Part shown: piece by piece, positions 42,031 to 52,242 of the stretch
How the letters are laid out: each line of letters opens with the position of its first letter
Numbering within the stretch: the stretch's first letter is position 1
NCBI RefSeq assembly: GCF_011617705.1
Contig: NZ_CP050154.1
Span: 992,001 to 1,056,000, forward strand
Direction of reading: 5' to 3'
Origin: Brevibacterium limosum
GTDB lineage: Bacteria; Actinomycetota; Actinomycetes; Actinomycetales; Brevibacteriaceae
Length of the DNA: 64,000 nt
Notes under the pieces: model-generated
Database searches by the model: none
The model's input: the letters and a program-made list of their open reading frames with translations, nothing else
What the model was told of the DNA's origin: nothing
Program-made: the position numbers and the translations under genes

Positions 42031-42998
42031 CAGGCGGCCTCCTCCGCGTAGATTCCATCGGCTTTCAGGGCGGTGATGAGCCCCTTCGCCCGTTCGGCCG
42101 AGTCCACGGAGAAGCGCAGTCGGCCGACCTGGCGGCCCTCGATCGTCTCCACGGCTCCCGCGAGGATCGCCTCGGCGCTCGCGCCGGCGTTCCGCGCGGC
42201 GGTGAGCACCGTGGGCAGATCGGTGCCCGCCAGGGACACCTCGACGAGGCGGCTCGCCCCGTCGTCGATGCTGACCGGGGGCAGGGGGACGAGATCCTTG
42301 GCCAACACCGATCCGGGCTCGGCGATGACCTCGGCGAGTTTCCCGGTCCTGGCCACGCGGCCGTCGGCGAGCAGCGTCACGGAGTCGCAGATCTCGCGGA
42401 TGACGGACATCTCGTGGGTGATGATGAGGACGGTGATGCCCAGACGGTCGCGCAGGGAGCGGATGAGACCGAGGATCTGGTCCGTCGTCGTCGAATCCAG
42501 CGCCGAGGTGGGCTCGTCGCACAGCAGCACCTTCGGTTCGGCGGCAAGGGCCCGGGCGATGCCGACGCGCTGCTTCTGCCCGCCCGAGAGCTGAGCGGGA
42601 TAGCTGTCGACGCGGTCGCCGAGGCCGACGAATTCGAGGAGCTCCCGGGCCTTGGCCAGGCGTTCGGCCTTCGGCACTCCGGCGATCCTGAGCGGGTGGG
42701 CGACGTTCTTCAGCGCCGTGCTCGAGTCGAGGAGATTGACGTGCTGGAAGACCATGCCGATGCTGCGGCGGGCCTCACGCAGACCGGAACCGGACTGGTT
42801 CGTGAGGTCGACGCCGGCTATCGACACGGTGCCGGAGGTGGGGCTCTCGAGTCCGGTCAGGCAGCGGATGAGCGTGGACTTGCCGGCCCCGGAGCGGCCG
42901 ACGATGCCGTGGATCTCACCGGCAGGGACCGAGAGGTCGATCTCCTCCAGGGCGACGGTCTCTCCGAACACCTTCCGCAGTGCGCGCAGTTCGATCAC
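42030..42998 (-). CDS. metN: methionine ABC transporter ATP-binding protein
   Basis: A 322-residue ABC ATPase. Walker A GRSGAGKST, signature LSGGQKQR and Walker B VLLCDEPTSALD are intact. A C-terminal NIL domain (about 245-322), which binds methionine for transinhibition in MetN, is present. The GTG start at 42998 follows GAGGAGG closely; the in-frame extension upstream is not conserved-looking, although an ATG at 43115 also has AGGAGA in front. Confidence 0.92.
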   Translation of the reverse strand: MIELRALRKVFGETVALEEIDLSVPAGEIHGIVGRSGAGKSTLIRCLTGLESPTSGTVSIAGVDLTNQSGSGLREARRSIGMVFQHVNLLDSSTALKNVAHPLRIAGVPKAERLAKARELLEFVGLGDRVDSYPAQLSGGQKQRVGIARALAAEPKVLLCDEPTSALDSTTTDQILGLIRSLRDRLGITVLIITHEMSVIREICDSVTLLADGRVARTGKLAEVIAEPGSVLAKDLVPLPPVSIDDGASRLVEVSLAGTDLPTVLTAARNAGASAEAILAGAVETIEGRQVGRLRFSVDSAERAKGLITALKADGIYAEEAA

Positions 42999-43348
42999 AG
43001 GCGCCTCCTCGTGTGGTTGACGAATGCCGCGCACGGTGGTGGACGGCAGAAGAATGGGGATGGGTCGGTCTACGGTCCAGTAGGGCCGACGATTCAGGAT
43101 GACAAGGAATCGCATTCTCCTCACAGGCAGATGTCATAAAAGGACGCATTGGCGGCCCACCGTGACGAAGAACTCACTGCGGCAGAGATGACGAGACGGT
43201 GAACGGCGGTCGAAGTCGGGGCAGAATCCAGCAGCATTTTCCTCCGACGTAACCCGATGTCCATATCCGGGGCGTACCTGTGGTTGATCGACAGGTTCGC
43301 TTGCCCGGTGTACCGGCAGGCGGACGAGCTCCACGACGGGACCGGTGA
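42999..43348. other. divergent intergenic region between metN and the GT2 gene
   Basis: No gene is convincing. I looked for a SAM riboswitch on the minus strand upstream of metN and found no recognisable conserved core. The minus strand has AGGAGA next to an ATG (43115) that is in frame with metN, so a longer MetN or a leader peptide is possible. No clear promoter can be assigned to the GT2 gene. Confidence 0.4.
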
Positions 43349-44425
43349 ATGTACGAAGAACCGAGCAGGATCGCGGCGATCGTTCCCTGCCACAACGAGG
43401 AGATCACCGTCGCCAAGGTCGTCGGCGACCTCAAGGCCGCTGTTCCGGGGATCACGGTCTACGTCTACGACAACTGCTCACACGACCGCACCTCGCAGCG
43501 CGCTGCCGAAGCCGGTGCCATCGTGCGCAGGGAGAACATTCCCGGCAAGGGCAACGTCGTCCGGCGGGCCTTCGCCGATATCGACGCCGACATCTACGTG
43601 ATGATCGACGGCGACGACACCTACGAGGCGGCTAACCTGCCCGAGATGATCGACACCCTGATCTCCGGCCCGTACGACCACGTGCTCGGGATCCGTCAGG
43701 ACAATCAGGAGACGACGTCGTATCGTCCCGGCCACGAAGTCGGCAACAAGATGTTCAACCGGCTGACCGGGTGGCTCTTCGGCTCGCAGGTGACCGACAT
43801 GCTGTCCGGCTGCCGCGTGTTCTCCCGCCGCTTCGTCAAATCATTCCCCGCGATCAGCCGCCGCTTCGAGATCGAAACCGAGCTGACCGTGCACACGATG
43901 TCCCTGCGCCTTCCCACCGCCGAGGTGGCCGTGGACTTCCGTGACCGACCCGACGGAAGCGAGTCGAAGCTCTCGACCTTCAAAGACGGGTTCCGCATCC
44001 TCGGGCTGATCTCCGCCCTCGTCCGGCACGAACGGCCCCGATTGTTCTACGGCACGCTCACCGCTGTGCTCGCCGTACTGTCGCTGATCTTCGGTCTGCC
44101 GGTGGTGTGGGAGTTCTGTCAGACCGGGCTCGTGCCCCGGTTCCCGACGGCGATCCTCGCCACCGGGCTCATGGGGCTGGCGTTCCTGCTCGGCAGCGTC
44201 GGTCTGACCTTGGACGGTCTGCGCCGGGCCAGGCGTGAGACCTCACGGCTGGCCTATCTCGGTCTGCCCGCCGTCTGCGATTCGGCAGCGGAGACTTCCT
44301 GGGGCGACTCCGCGCGGAAGGCCGGCGAGGGTGCGGCCGCCTCCGGCATCGACTCATTGCTGTCGGAGCCGGCGAACACCGACTATCGGACTCGAACCCG
44401 AGTGAGGACCACGCTCGCTTCATGA
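43349..44425 (+). CDS. family 2 glycosyltransferase, membrane-anchored
   Basis: A 358-residue protein. The GT-A domain (about 1-215) has AAIVPCHNEEITVAKVV, VYDNCSHD and the metal-binding YVMIDGDDTY; RRFEIETELTVHTM is the acceptor region seen in DPM1/ArnC-like enzymes. Two membrane helices follow (about 232-290), then a polar tail. It probably transfers a sugar to polyprenyl phosphate or glycolipid. It overlaps the next gene as ATGA. Confidence 0.85.
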   Translation: MYEEPSRIAAIVPCHNEEITVAKVVGDLKAAVPGITVYVYDNCSHDRTSQRAAEAGAIVRRENIPGKGNVVRRAFADIDADIYVMIDGDDTYEAANLPEMIDTLISGPYDHVLGIRQDNQETTSYRPGHEVGNKMFNRLTGWLFGSQVTDMLSGCRVFSRRFVKSFPAISRRFEIETELTVHTMSLRLPTAEVAVDFRDRPDGSESKLSTFKDGFRILGLISALVRHERPRLFYGTLTAVLAVLSLIFGLPVVWEFCQTGLVPRFPTAILATGLMGLAFLLGSVGLTLDGLRRARRETSRLAYLGLPAVCDSAAETSWGDSARKAGEGAAASGIDSLLSEPANTDYRTRTRVRTTLAS

Positions 44426-45861
44426 GTCGTTCGACCGTCCTCGGGTGGTTGAGGTCCCCTCTGGTGTGGGATCTTCTGCTCGCTCTCGTCACCGTCGTCT
44501 GGTCGTTCGTCTTCATCCGGCTGTTCCTCCCCGGTCGGATCAATGTCGACATCGGCAATCAGTACCAACAGGCGATCGGGCAGGCCCCGTTCACGGACTG
44601 GCACCCTCCCGTGATGAGCATCGTCTGGAGACTGCTCATCGACCTCACCGGCCGACCGGGCAGCCTGTTCGTCCTCCAGGTGGTCCTGATCGCCGCCGCC
44701 GCACTCCTCATCGGCGTGATCATCAATCGCAGCGGTGCACCGCGGTGGATCTCACTGTTGGGCCCCGTCAGCATGGCGACCCCCTGGGCGGTTTCACAGC
44801 TGACGACGCTGTGGAAAGACACCCAGATGGCGGCGGCACTGATGCTGGCCGTGGCACTGCTGGTCATCACCCGGCTGGTGCCGAGGGCATGGCTGCTGTG
44901 GCTTCCTGCGATCCTCCTGCTCGTCTACGCGGTCGGCCTGCGCAAGAACGCCGTGTTCGCGCTCATTCCCATCGCCGTCTACGGGGCGTTCTGCCTGCGC
45001 GGACCGTTGCGCGGCGGGCTGCGCACGGTCATGGATCGAGCGCCGAGGTGGGGCTTGGCGGGACTGTCCGTGCTCGTCATCGGCGTCGTCGGGTTCGGCA
45101 GCGCTGCCACCGAGTCGGTCATCGAGTCGCGCGTCGAGGTCGCGCACAACGGTCAGATCTCCCAGATCTTCCTCGACGATGTCATGTTCTCCGTTCCCGA
45201 TGCGGAACTCCGGGCCGCGGACGCGCCGGCCGAGCTCAAAGACCACATCAGTTCGGCCCGCGACACATGCCTGGAGAAGGGCGAGATCTGGGATGCCTAT
45301 TGGAACTGCTACGGCAGAGGGGACACCGGACGCGCATTCAGCCCGTTGGAGTACCAGGACGAGCTGAAGGACCTATGGCTGAACGAGGTGATCACCCACC
45401 CGGTCCGCTACATCGAGTATCGCTCGGCAGTGTTCTCGTCCTACTTCTTCTCCTCGAAGCTCGAATACTGGGAAGCGGACTGGAACGGCGACGCCGAGAA
45501 GGTCGGCTACGAGACCGGCAACGCCAAAGCTGACTTTATCTTCCGTCCGTACGTCGAGGACTTCGCTCTGGCGACATTCCCGATGCTGTTCAAACCATGG
45601 TTCTGGAGCCTCGTCGCCGCGGCACTGCTCGGTCTCGCGTACCGAGAGCACAAGCGAGGCGGGACCGGACCTGCGCATTCCTTCTGTCCGGAGATCACGG
45701 TGCTCTCGACCTCGGCGCTGTGCTACGTGTTCGGATACTTCCCGATCGTTCCGGCCGATCACTTCCGATACACGTACTGGCCGGCGCTGGCCGTCACCGT
45801 CGCCTTCGTCCTCTGGCTCGCCCAGCGCGGCATCCAGCGAGTCCGAAACCTGGAGCCATAG
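44422..45861 (+). CDS. polytopic membrane protein (DUF6020-like, possible glycosyltransferase)
   Basis: A 479-residue protein with about ten membrane helices. An extracytoplasmic loop after helix 1 contains NVDIGNQYQQAIGQAPFTDWHPP, reminiscent of the acidic first loop in GT-C enzymes, and a larger loop lies near 240-340. It resembles DUF6020-type proteins of surface-polysaccharide loci. It lies between the GT2 gene and the GtrA gene, the usual context for lipid-linked sugar transfer across the membrane. Confidence 0.65.
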   Translation: MSRSTVLGWLRSPLVWDLLLALVTVVWSFVFIRLFLPGRINVDIGNQYQQAIGQAPFTDWHPPVMSIVWRLLIDLTGRPGSLFVLQVVLIAAAALLIGVIINRSGAPRWISLLGPVSMATPWAVSQLTTLWKDTQMAAALMLAVALLVITRLVPRAWLLWLPAILLLVYAVGLRKNAVFALIPIAVYGAFCLRGPLRGGLRTVMDRAPRWGLAGLSVLVIGVVGFGSAATESVIESRVEVAHNGQISQIFLDDVMFSVPDAELRAADAPAELKDHISSARDTCLEKGEIWDAYWNCYGRGDTGRAFSPLEYQDELKDLWLNEVITHPVRYIEYRSAVFSSYFFSSKLEYWEADWNGDAEKVGYETGNAKADFIFRPYVEDFALATFPMLFKPWFWSLVAAALLGLAYREHKRGGTGPAHSFCPEITVLSTSALCYVFGYFPIVPADHFRYTYWPALAVTVAFVLWLAQRGIQRVRNLEP

Positions 45862-45865
45862 ACTG

Positions 45866-46387
45866 GTGCCAGTTATGAAAGAGTCAATCTCGGACCGTCT
45901 CCGGCGCCTCGCGGTGGAAGCCTTCAAGTTCCTCACCGTCGGCGGGCTCGGCTATATCGTCGACGTCGGGCTGTCCAACGTGCTGGCCTACGGGCTCGGT
46001 CCGATCCCCGCCCTCCTCGAGGGCAGCCCCATCAAGTCGAAGATCATCTCGACGATCCTCGCGATGATCGTCGTGTGGATCGGCAACAGACTCTGGACCT
46101 ATGGGGACCGGACCACGCACTCGAATATGCGCGGAATCGTCCTCTTCGTCGCCGTCAACCTCGCCGGCATGGTCATCTCGGTCATCCCGCTCGGTGTCAC
46201 CTGGTACCTGCTCGACATGCGCGACCAGCTCACCTACAACATCTCGACGAATGTCATCGGCATCGGCCTGGCCATGGTCTTCCGCTTCTACGCCTACCGC
46301 ACCTGGGTATTCAAAGACGAAGCACCCGACACCGAGGTGGTCGTGGCCTTGGACGAGCCGAGCCGCGTCCCCGACGACCGGGACTGA
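45866..46387 (+). CDS. GtrA family protein
   Basis: A 173-residue protein with four membrane helices and the GtrA pattern: FLTVGGLGYIVDVGLSNVL at the first helix and RFYAYRTWVF near the end. GtrA proteins are thought to flip polyprenyl-phosphate sugars. A GTG at 45866 or the ATG at 45875 may be the start; neither has a strong ribosome site. With the GT2 and polytopic protein it forms a typical glycolipid-modification trio. Confidence 0.88.
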   Translation: MPVMKESISDRLRRLAVEAFKFLTVGGLGYIVDVGLSNVLAYGLGPIPALLEGSPIKSKIISTILAMIVVWIGNRLWTYGDRTTHSNMRGIVLFVAVNLAGMVISVIPLGVTWYLLDMRDQLTYNISTNVIGIGLAMVFRFYAYRTWVFKDEAPDTEVVVALDEPSRVPDDRD

Positions 46388-46457
46388 GACTTACTGCGGA
46401 ATCATGGTTGCAAACGGACGGTTTCCGGCGAGAAAAGTATCCGGAGTTGACCTATTC

Positions 46458-46505
46458 TCGGGGCGTCGGGGCGTCGGGGCGTCGGGGTGCCGGGGCGTAG
46501 GGGCG
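46458..46505. repeat. six 8-bp tandem repeats
   Basis: TCGGGGCG is repeated six times with small changes in the last three. It lies between the convergent GtrA and DUF6716 genes. A G-rich run of this kind may slow transcription or form G-quadruplex structures. Confidence 0.75.
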
Positions 46506-46518
46506 CGGGCAGCGGAGA

Positions 46519-47802
46519 TCAGCGGGTGCGGCGCAGCTTGCGATAGGCGCTGACGACGGGGGCGGGGGTGACGGTGCGCAGCTCGGCGCGAAGCAGCATC
46601 CGCTTCTGCTTGAGCAGCGCCGCCCGACGGTTGGGCAGCTGACCGGCCCGAGCCCGGGTGGCCAACAGCCCGAGGTCGCGGCGCAGCTGCCCATCGTCCA
46701 GATGGAAGTAGTTCTCGGCCAACCACTCCGGGTCCGGGAATCCGATGGATCCGGCGGCGACCTCGGCGAGACTGCCGGTGGCACCGGAGTATTCGAAGAC
46801 CTCGTTGAGCAGCTCAGCATTGAAACCGAAGTCCGAGATGAGCAGGGTCGGCACACCTCGGTCGATGGACTCGAGCGCCGCCGTCGAGGACACGGTGACC
46901 AGGGCCGAATCGTCTGTGAGGAAGTTGCTGAGGGGACCGTAGCCCAACTCGACGCGTGCGGCACCGGGGACGTTCCGGGTGCGGAAGTCCTCGAGGATCT
47001 CGAAGTAGGAATGCTGTTCGTGATGAGTCTCGAACTCACCGGGGCGCGATCGCATCTTGATGACCGCAGTCGAATCCGGGTGCCGGTCGGCGAATTCGGC
47101 CAGGGCCGCGATGATCGCCTCACGGTCGGCTCGCTCCGCCGGGACCTTCGCCTGCGGAGCGAACACGAGGGTGCGCGGGACCGCCTCGGCGGTGGACTTC
47201 GTCAGCTGCGGAATACGCTTCGAACGCAGCATCGGCAGGCGCGCCAACATCACTTCGCACGGGACCTGGGACCGTGCGCTCGCCTCGGTGTAGGCAGCCA
47301 CCTCGGCGGAGGAATGGGCGATGAACGCATCCATCAGCCGGCGATAATTCATCCCCTTGCCGCTGGCCGGCAGGCCCATTCCGGGCAGGCCCGAGACCAA
47401 TGCGGGCCGGTCGGTGCGGGTGTGTGCGGTGAGGAAGACCTGGGCGACGATCGGACCGGTGGCGGCACCGAGGACGATGTCGGGGGAGTGGTCGGCGATG
47501 ACCTGCGCGAGGTCGGCCCGCGAGATGACGGGGACCTCGCGATGTTCCCAGTCGGTGCCGGCGACGGCGCTGGCGATCTGCTCGGCGGTCGGCAGGATGG
47601 GATTGTCGATGAGGAACACGCGCCCCTCGACATCCGGCAGGCTGGACAGCAGCTGGGTCGCCCACTTGAGGTAGGACTCGCTGTCGGAGACCGAGAGGAT
47701 GCGGACGGGAGCAGGCCCGGCCGATCGCCGAGGCGGGGCGTCGGAGTGTGACGGCAGCATCGGTCCGCTGCAGTGGGGATCTCCGGGTTCAGGAATCGTC
47801 AT
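46519..47802 (-). CDS. DUF6716 putative glycosyltransferase
   Basis: A 427-residue protein of the DUF6716 family found with polysialyltransferase-like genes. It has a GT-B-like layout: RILSVSDSESYLKWA at the start of the first half, GLPGMGLPASGKG near 150, and in the second half VIKMRSRPGE, LVTVSSTAALESIDRGVP (nucleotide-binding region). The first 32 residues are polar and may be dispensable. Last gene of the minus-strand nonulosonate operon, overlapping the previous gene by 14 nt. Confidence 0.75.
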   Translation of the reverse strand: MTIPEPGDPHCSGPMLPSHSDAPPRRSAGPAPVRILSVSDSESYLKWATQLLSSLPDVEGRVFLIDNPILPTAEQIASAVAGTDWEHREVPVISRADLAQVIADHSPDIVLGAATGPIVAQVFLTAHTRTDRPALVSGLPGMGLPASGKGMNYRRLMDAFIAHSSAEVAAYTEASARSQVPCEVMLARLPMLRSKRIPQLTKSTAEAVPRTLVFAPQAKVPAERADREAIIAALAEFADRHPDSTAVIKMRSRPGEFETHHEQHSYFEILEDFRTRNVPGAARVELGYGPLSNFLTDDSALVTVSSTAALESIDRGVPTLLISDFGFNAELLNEVFEYSGATGSLAEVAAGSIGFPDPEWLAENYFHLDDGQLRRDLGLLATRARAGQLPNRRAALLKQKRMLLRAELRTVTPAPVVSAYRKLRRTR

Positions 47803-48790
47803 CTGCCTTGACCGACTGGGCGTTGAGGGACTGTCGCAGACTATCGGGTGAGGCCCCGGTCCACCACTTCGCGGGGATCTCGGTGACGTCGATGGTCACG
47901 TCGGGATTGAGCACGGCCAGGGACACGGCCGCGGTCGACGGCAGGCTGCGGATCGTCGAGTTCGCCGGCAGATTGATCAGCCGCAGTTCGATCGGCAGAC
48001 CGAGGTGCTTGATCCGCACCCGCTCGTCACGGTCGAGGTCGAAGAGGAACTCCTCGGTCTCACGCCGGTGCGGATAGTAGGTGATCGATCCGTGGGTGTC
48101 GATGATGTCGTCGACCCAGGCCCGGTAGGCGAAGGCGTCGATGAGTCCGTCGGCGGCCAGGGACGAACCGATGACCGGATTGTCCCGCGGGTGGCTGCCG
48201 CCGGTGGGCAGGGTCTGGAGGTGCTCGAACCGGTGACGGGTGATCTCGCCGCCGGACTTGAGGAACGCCTTGCGCAGCGGCTTCGCCACCGGCAGAGCCG
48301 TGTGCCAGCGCAGCTTTCCCACGGTCGCCAGGCCCCGCATTCGGTCGGCGACGTGCGCGGCCATGACCGCGCGAGAGGCCTTGAGCTTCTGCCGGGGACG
48401 CACGAGGGGACCGCGCTTGGCCGTGAGGATCTCGATCGCCGAATACGTCGCCAGCCCGTCGTCGAGGATGACGACCTCGGGCATGCGACGTTCCAGATAC
48501 GCCATCGCCAGGGCTCTGTGCACCTGACCGGAGCAGGCATCGCCGAGGTAGATCCGGTCGAAGGCCGTTTTGCGCAGCAGTCCCGGCGTCGCCCCGTCGC
48601 GTTCGAGGCGGACGTTCTTCGGCAGCCAGGCCGGGTCGAAGGCGTCGAGGAAGGACGTCATGCCCTTGGCGCTCGCTCGGGCCCGGATGAGCAGATCCTC
48701 GGACGGCTCATGGGACTCGAGAGCGGAGAGGAACTGCAGTGGGGATTCGACGAAAGCGACGGCGGCGCGGCGCTTCTTCTTCGGTGTCAC
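47789..48790 (-). CDS. probable polysaccharide transferase of the polysialyltransferase/GT52-like type
   Basis: A 333-residue protein. AVAFVESPLQFLSALE near residue 10 is the N-terminal motif of GT52/polysialyltransferase-like enzymes, and RMPEVVILDDGLATYSAIEI (about 107-126) resembles their acidic acceptor loop. The rest is not recognisable to me. GTG start at 48790 overlaps the upstream stop as GTGA. It may add or modify sialic-acid-like sugars; it could also be a non-catalytic partner. Confidence 0.55.
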   Translation of the reverse strand: MTPKKKRRAAVAFVESPLQFLSALESHEPSEDLLIRARASAKGMTSFLDAFDPAWLPKNVRLERDGATPGLLRKTAFDRIYLGDACSGQVHRALAMAYLERRMPEVVILDDGLATYSAIEILTAKRGPLVRPRQKLKASRAVMAAHVADRMRGLATVGKLRWHTALPVAKPLRKAFLKSGGEITRHRFEHLQTLPTGGSHPRDNPVIGSSLAADGLIDAFAYRAWVDDIIDTHGSITYYPHRRETEEFLFDLDRDERVRIKHLGLPIELRLINLPANSTIRSLPSTAAVSLAVLNPDVTIDVTEIPAKWWTGASPDSLRQSLNAQSVKADDDS

Positions 48791-50247
48791 CGGTGTTGGA
48801 TCCGTTTCATGATGCGGTGTTGTTTTCTCGCCACAGCTCTGATCACGAGCGTTCCCGAGCGTTTGATCATCCGCTTCGGAGCAAACGCCTTCGACGTGCT
48901 GCCCGGCAGAGCCAGCGCGGTGAGGCGGCGGCGCTTGAAATAGCGGCTGAACCCGCCGGCGGAATCGCCGCTGTCGATGCGCTCGTCGAAGACCTCGGTG
49001 AGGAAGTCTGTCGCCGTGTCGCGCAGATCGTGCGACAGCGTCGGCGCCATGCAGTAGGTGACCGCCGCGAGCAGACGCTCCAGCTGCGGGGGCGTGCCGG
49101 CCTCGTCCGGAGCGCTGCCGTCGCAGACTTCGGAGATGATCGTCAACGGGATGCGGTTGCTGTTCTGATAGGGAGCGATGGCTTCGAGGAGCGGATCCGT
49201 GCCCACGGCCAGGGCGGGCACCCGGTAGATCTGGCGTGCAGTCATCAGCGCGGTCGAGAACCCGCCGACGATGAGGTCGGGAGACAACCGGTCGATGATG
49301 ACCTCGGCCATGACGGGCAGGTCGAACACCTGCAGAGTGATCCCGAGTCGCTGTGCCGCTTCGAACAGCGGTCCGGTCTGCGACGGGGGAGCGGCCGGGT
49401 GCGGTTTGAACACCACGACTTCCAGGCCCCGCGCAGCAGCGGCCTCGATCATGTCGATGTGCAGCTGCGTCTCCTCCTCGGAGGTGATGAGCCCGAGCGC
49501 CGACAGATACTGACCGACGACCAGCGCCCACGGGCGAGTCCCCGACGGTGCGGCACCCAGAACATCTCCCAGCTCCGCCTCAAGCACGTGAGCCGAATGC
49601 TCACCGAGCTCGCGCACCACGGCGGTGAATGACTTGTCCCCCAACGGACGGTGGGCGATGCCGAATTCGTCGAGCAGCCTCGGAGAGATTCCCGGCACCA
49701 GCGGCAGATAGTGCAGCACGGACATGCGCTGCCCGTTCGTCAGCGGAATCTGATTGCGGGTGGGACCGAAGCTCATCAGCCCATCGGCATGCACCCTCAT
49801 CGTCGCTCGCGAGAACACTCGTCCCAGGGCAATAGCGGGGTTGACCTGGGGTGATTCGATGACGAGCTCGATCTCGTCGGCCTCATCCAACCCCCACCGG
49901 CCACGCAGATACGACTCCACGACCGGCAGATCCGCATGATCGGGCCGCCACGACGACGGATGTACGTGCAGAGGCGCGAGCGCTTCGTTGAGGTCGACGA
50001 CCCGGTCGAAGCGGTCCACCAACGAGGCGGCTCCCGGCGCATCGACGAATGACTCGGAGAGTTCCATGACGACGGCATTGTTGCTGACCAGGAGGATCCG
50101 CTCGGTCGCAGCCGGAGCGTCCTCGGGTGCGAGCCCATCGGTTCCCATCAGCGCCGGAGCCGCCGGCCGGTCATAGTCACCGCCGTCGATTCCCGCCGCC
50201 AGGCAGACGAGCTCGAACAGCGTCGAGGCCAGAAAGATCTGTTTCAC
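48787..50247 (-). CDS. polysialyltransferase family protein
   Basis: A 486-residue protein. MKQIFLASTLFELVCLAAG fits the N-terminal strand of the family, and the second half contains VVVFKPHPA (HP motif) and LIVGGFSTALMTA (S motif), the CMP-sugar-binding motifs of bacterial sialyl/polysialyltransferases. It lacks a signal peptide, so it would act at the cytoplasmic membrane face. It is downstream of the genes for CMP-sugar synthesis and overlaps its neighbours at both ends, so the whole set is translationally coupled. Confidence 0.78.
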   Translation of the reverse strand: MKQIFLASTLFELVCLAAGIDGGDYDRPAAPALMGTDGLAPEDAPAATERILLVSNNAVVMELSESFVDAPGAASLVDRFDRVVDLNEALAPLHVHPSSWRPDHADLPVVESYLRGRWGLDEADEIELVIESPQVNPAIALGRVFSRATMRVHADGLMSFGPTRNQIPLTNGQRMSVLHYLPLVPGISPRLLDEFGIAHRPLGDKSFTAVVRELGEHSAHVLEAELGDVLGAAPSGTRPWALVVGQYLSALGLITSEEETQLHIDMIEAAAARGLEVVVFKPHPAAPPSQTGPLFEAAQRLGITLQVFDLPVMAEVIIDRLSPDLIVGGFSTALMTARQIYRVPALAVGTDPLLEAIAPYQNSNRIPLTIISEVCDGSAPDEAGTPPQLERLLAAVTYCMAPTLSHDLRDTATDFLTEVFDERIDSGDSAGGFSRYFKRRRLTALALPGSTSKAFAPKRMIKRSGTLVIRAVARKQHRIMKRIQHR

Positions 50248-51239
50248 TTCATCATCTCCAGCACGAACGAAGGTGCGTCATTGAGGTAGCTGCTGACATT
50301 GAGCTGCCGTCCCTGCTTCTGCAGAACGAATTCCTCGCGCAGATATTCGGGCGGGATCTTCGCCGAGATCGTTCGCGCGCCTCGTCGCAGCTGATGACGC
50401 AGCGACGCCGGGGACGCTGCGAACCGATTGATCTGATGATCGAGGATGGCCAACCAGTTCCGAATCGCCTTCGGCCACAGCCGGTCGGCGTCCGGTTCGG
50501 CGGCCACGAGGTCGAAGATCTGCCCGAATGCCCGAATGAAGTCCAGCTGCCGGATGTCGACGATGCGCGACAGCGAACCCGCCAGCCCCCTCCGATAGAG
50601 GATTCCCGGAGCATCGACGACGGCGAACGACTCGGCCTGCAGATGCAGACGCCAGATCCACGACCGGTCTTCGGCGGTCATGAAGTTCTCCGGGAAATGG
50701 AGGATCCCCTGTTCGAGCACCCGCCGGTGAAAGATCCCGGCCCATGCGAACGGATAGTCGACCATCGTCGATTCGTAGACGGGCAGGATCCCCACCTTGG
50801 GATCCAACGTCACATCGCGCACCGACATCGGTGCGAGTTTGCGCACTCGCTTCGTCCCTTCGACCGTCGTATGGTCACAGCGGATGAAATCGACTCCGAG
50901 CCTGTGTGCGGCCGCAAGCATCGCGGACAGGTGTCCCGGAGCCAGCCAATCATCCCCGTCGAGGAAGATGATGTGTTCCCCTCGAGCGGATGCCAGCCCC
51001 TTGTTGCGGGCGTTGGCCAGCCCCGTCGCCTCGGGGTTGGTGAGCACCTCGAAATGGGGGAACCACTGACTGAATTCGTCCAGCAGCTCCGGTGTCTCAT
51101 CACTCGATCCGTCGTTGACGAAGATCAGCTGAGTGCGGTCCCACACGGGGCCCTGCTGCCGCAGCGAACGGAACAGGGTGCTCAGGTAGGGGGCACCATC
51201 TTTGGCGGGAATGATGATGCTCAGGTCGAAATCGGTCAC
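50244..51239 (-). CDS. family 2 glycosyltransferase
   Basis: A 331-residue GT-A enzyme. LSIIIPAKDGAPYLSTLFRSL starts the fold, FVNDGSSD and IIFLDGDDWL are the nucleotide and metal motifs, and MTAEDRSWIWRLHL (ED motif) supplies the base. No membrane helix. GTG 51239 follows GGAGAG. It may prime or extend the glycan that the polysialyltransferase-like proteins elongate. Confidence 0.85.
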   Translation of the reverse strand: MTDFDLSIIIPAKDGAPYLSTLFRSLRQQGPVWDRTQLIFVNDGSSDETPELLDEFSQWFPHFEVLTNPEATGLANARNKGLASARGEHIIFLDGDDWLAPGHLSAMLAAAHRLGVDFIRCDHTTVEGTKRVRKLAPMSVRDVTLDPKVGILPVYESTMVDYPFAWAGIFHRRVLEQGILHFPENFMTAEDRSWIWRLHLQAESFAVVDAPGILYRRGLAGSLSRIVDIRQLDFIRAFGQIFDLVAAEPDADRLWPKAIRNWLAILDHQINRFAASPASLRHQLRRGARTISAKIPPEYLREEFVLQKQGRQLNVSSYLNDAPSFVLEMMK

Positions 51240-51305
51240 GGTGTCTCTCCGAAGATTGCGGTCACGGGCGGGTCCGCCCGACCGTCGGTGGGGCGGAGAT
51301 GGAAG

Positions 51306-51343
51306 AGCCACCTCGGCGGTGGAAGATCTTCGCCGAGGTGGCT
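51306..51343 (-). terminator. hairpin within the nonulosonate operon
   Basis: AGCCACCTCGGCG and its exact complement (13-bp arms, 12-nt loop) lie 12 nt after the neuB stop and about 65 nt before the next gene in the operon. It has no T-run. It could be a partial terminator that lowers transferase expression relative to the sugar-synthesis genes. Confidence 0.6.
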
Positions 51344-51354
51344 GCGCCGATTGC

Positions 51355-52238
<884 letters not shown>

Positions 52239-52242
<4 letters not shown>

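Noticed and set aside
42999..43124. SAM riboswitch upstream of metN
   Set aside because: No conserved SAM riboswitch core could be recognised on the minus strand by eye; a covariance-model search would be decisive.
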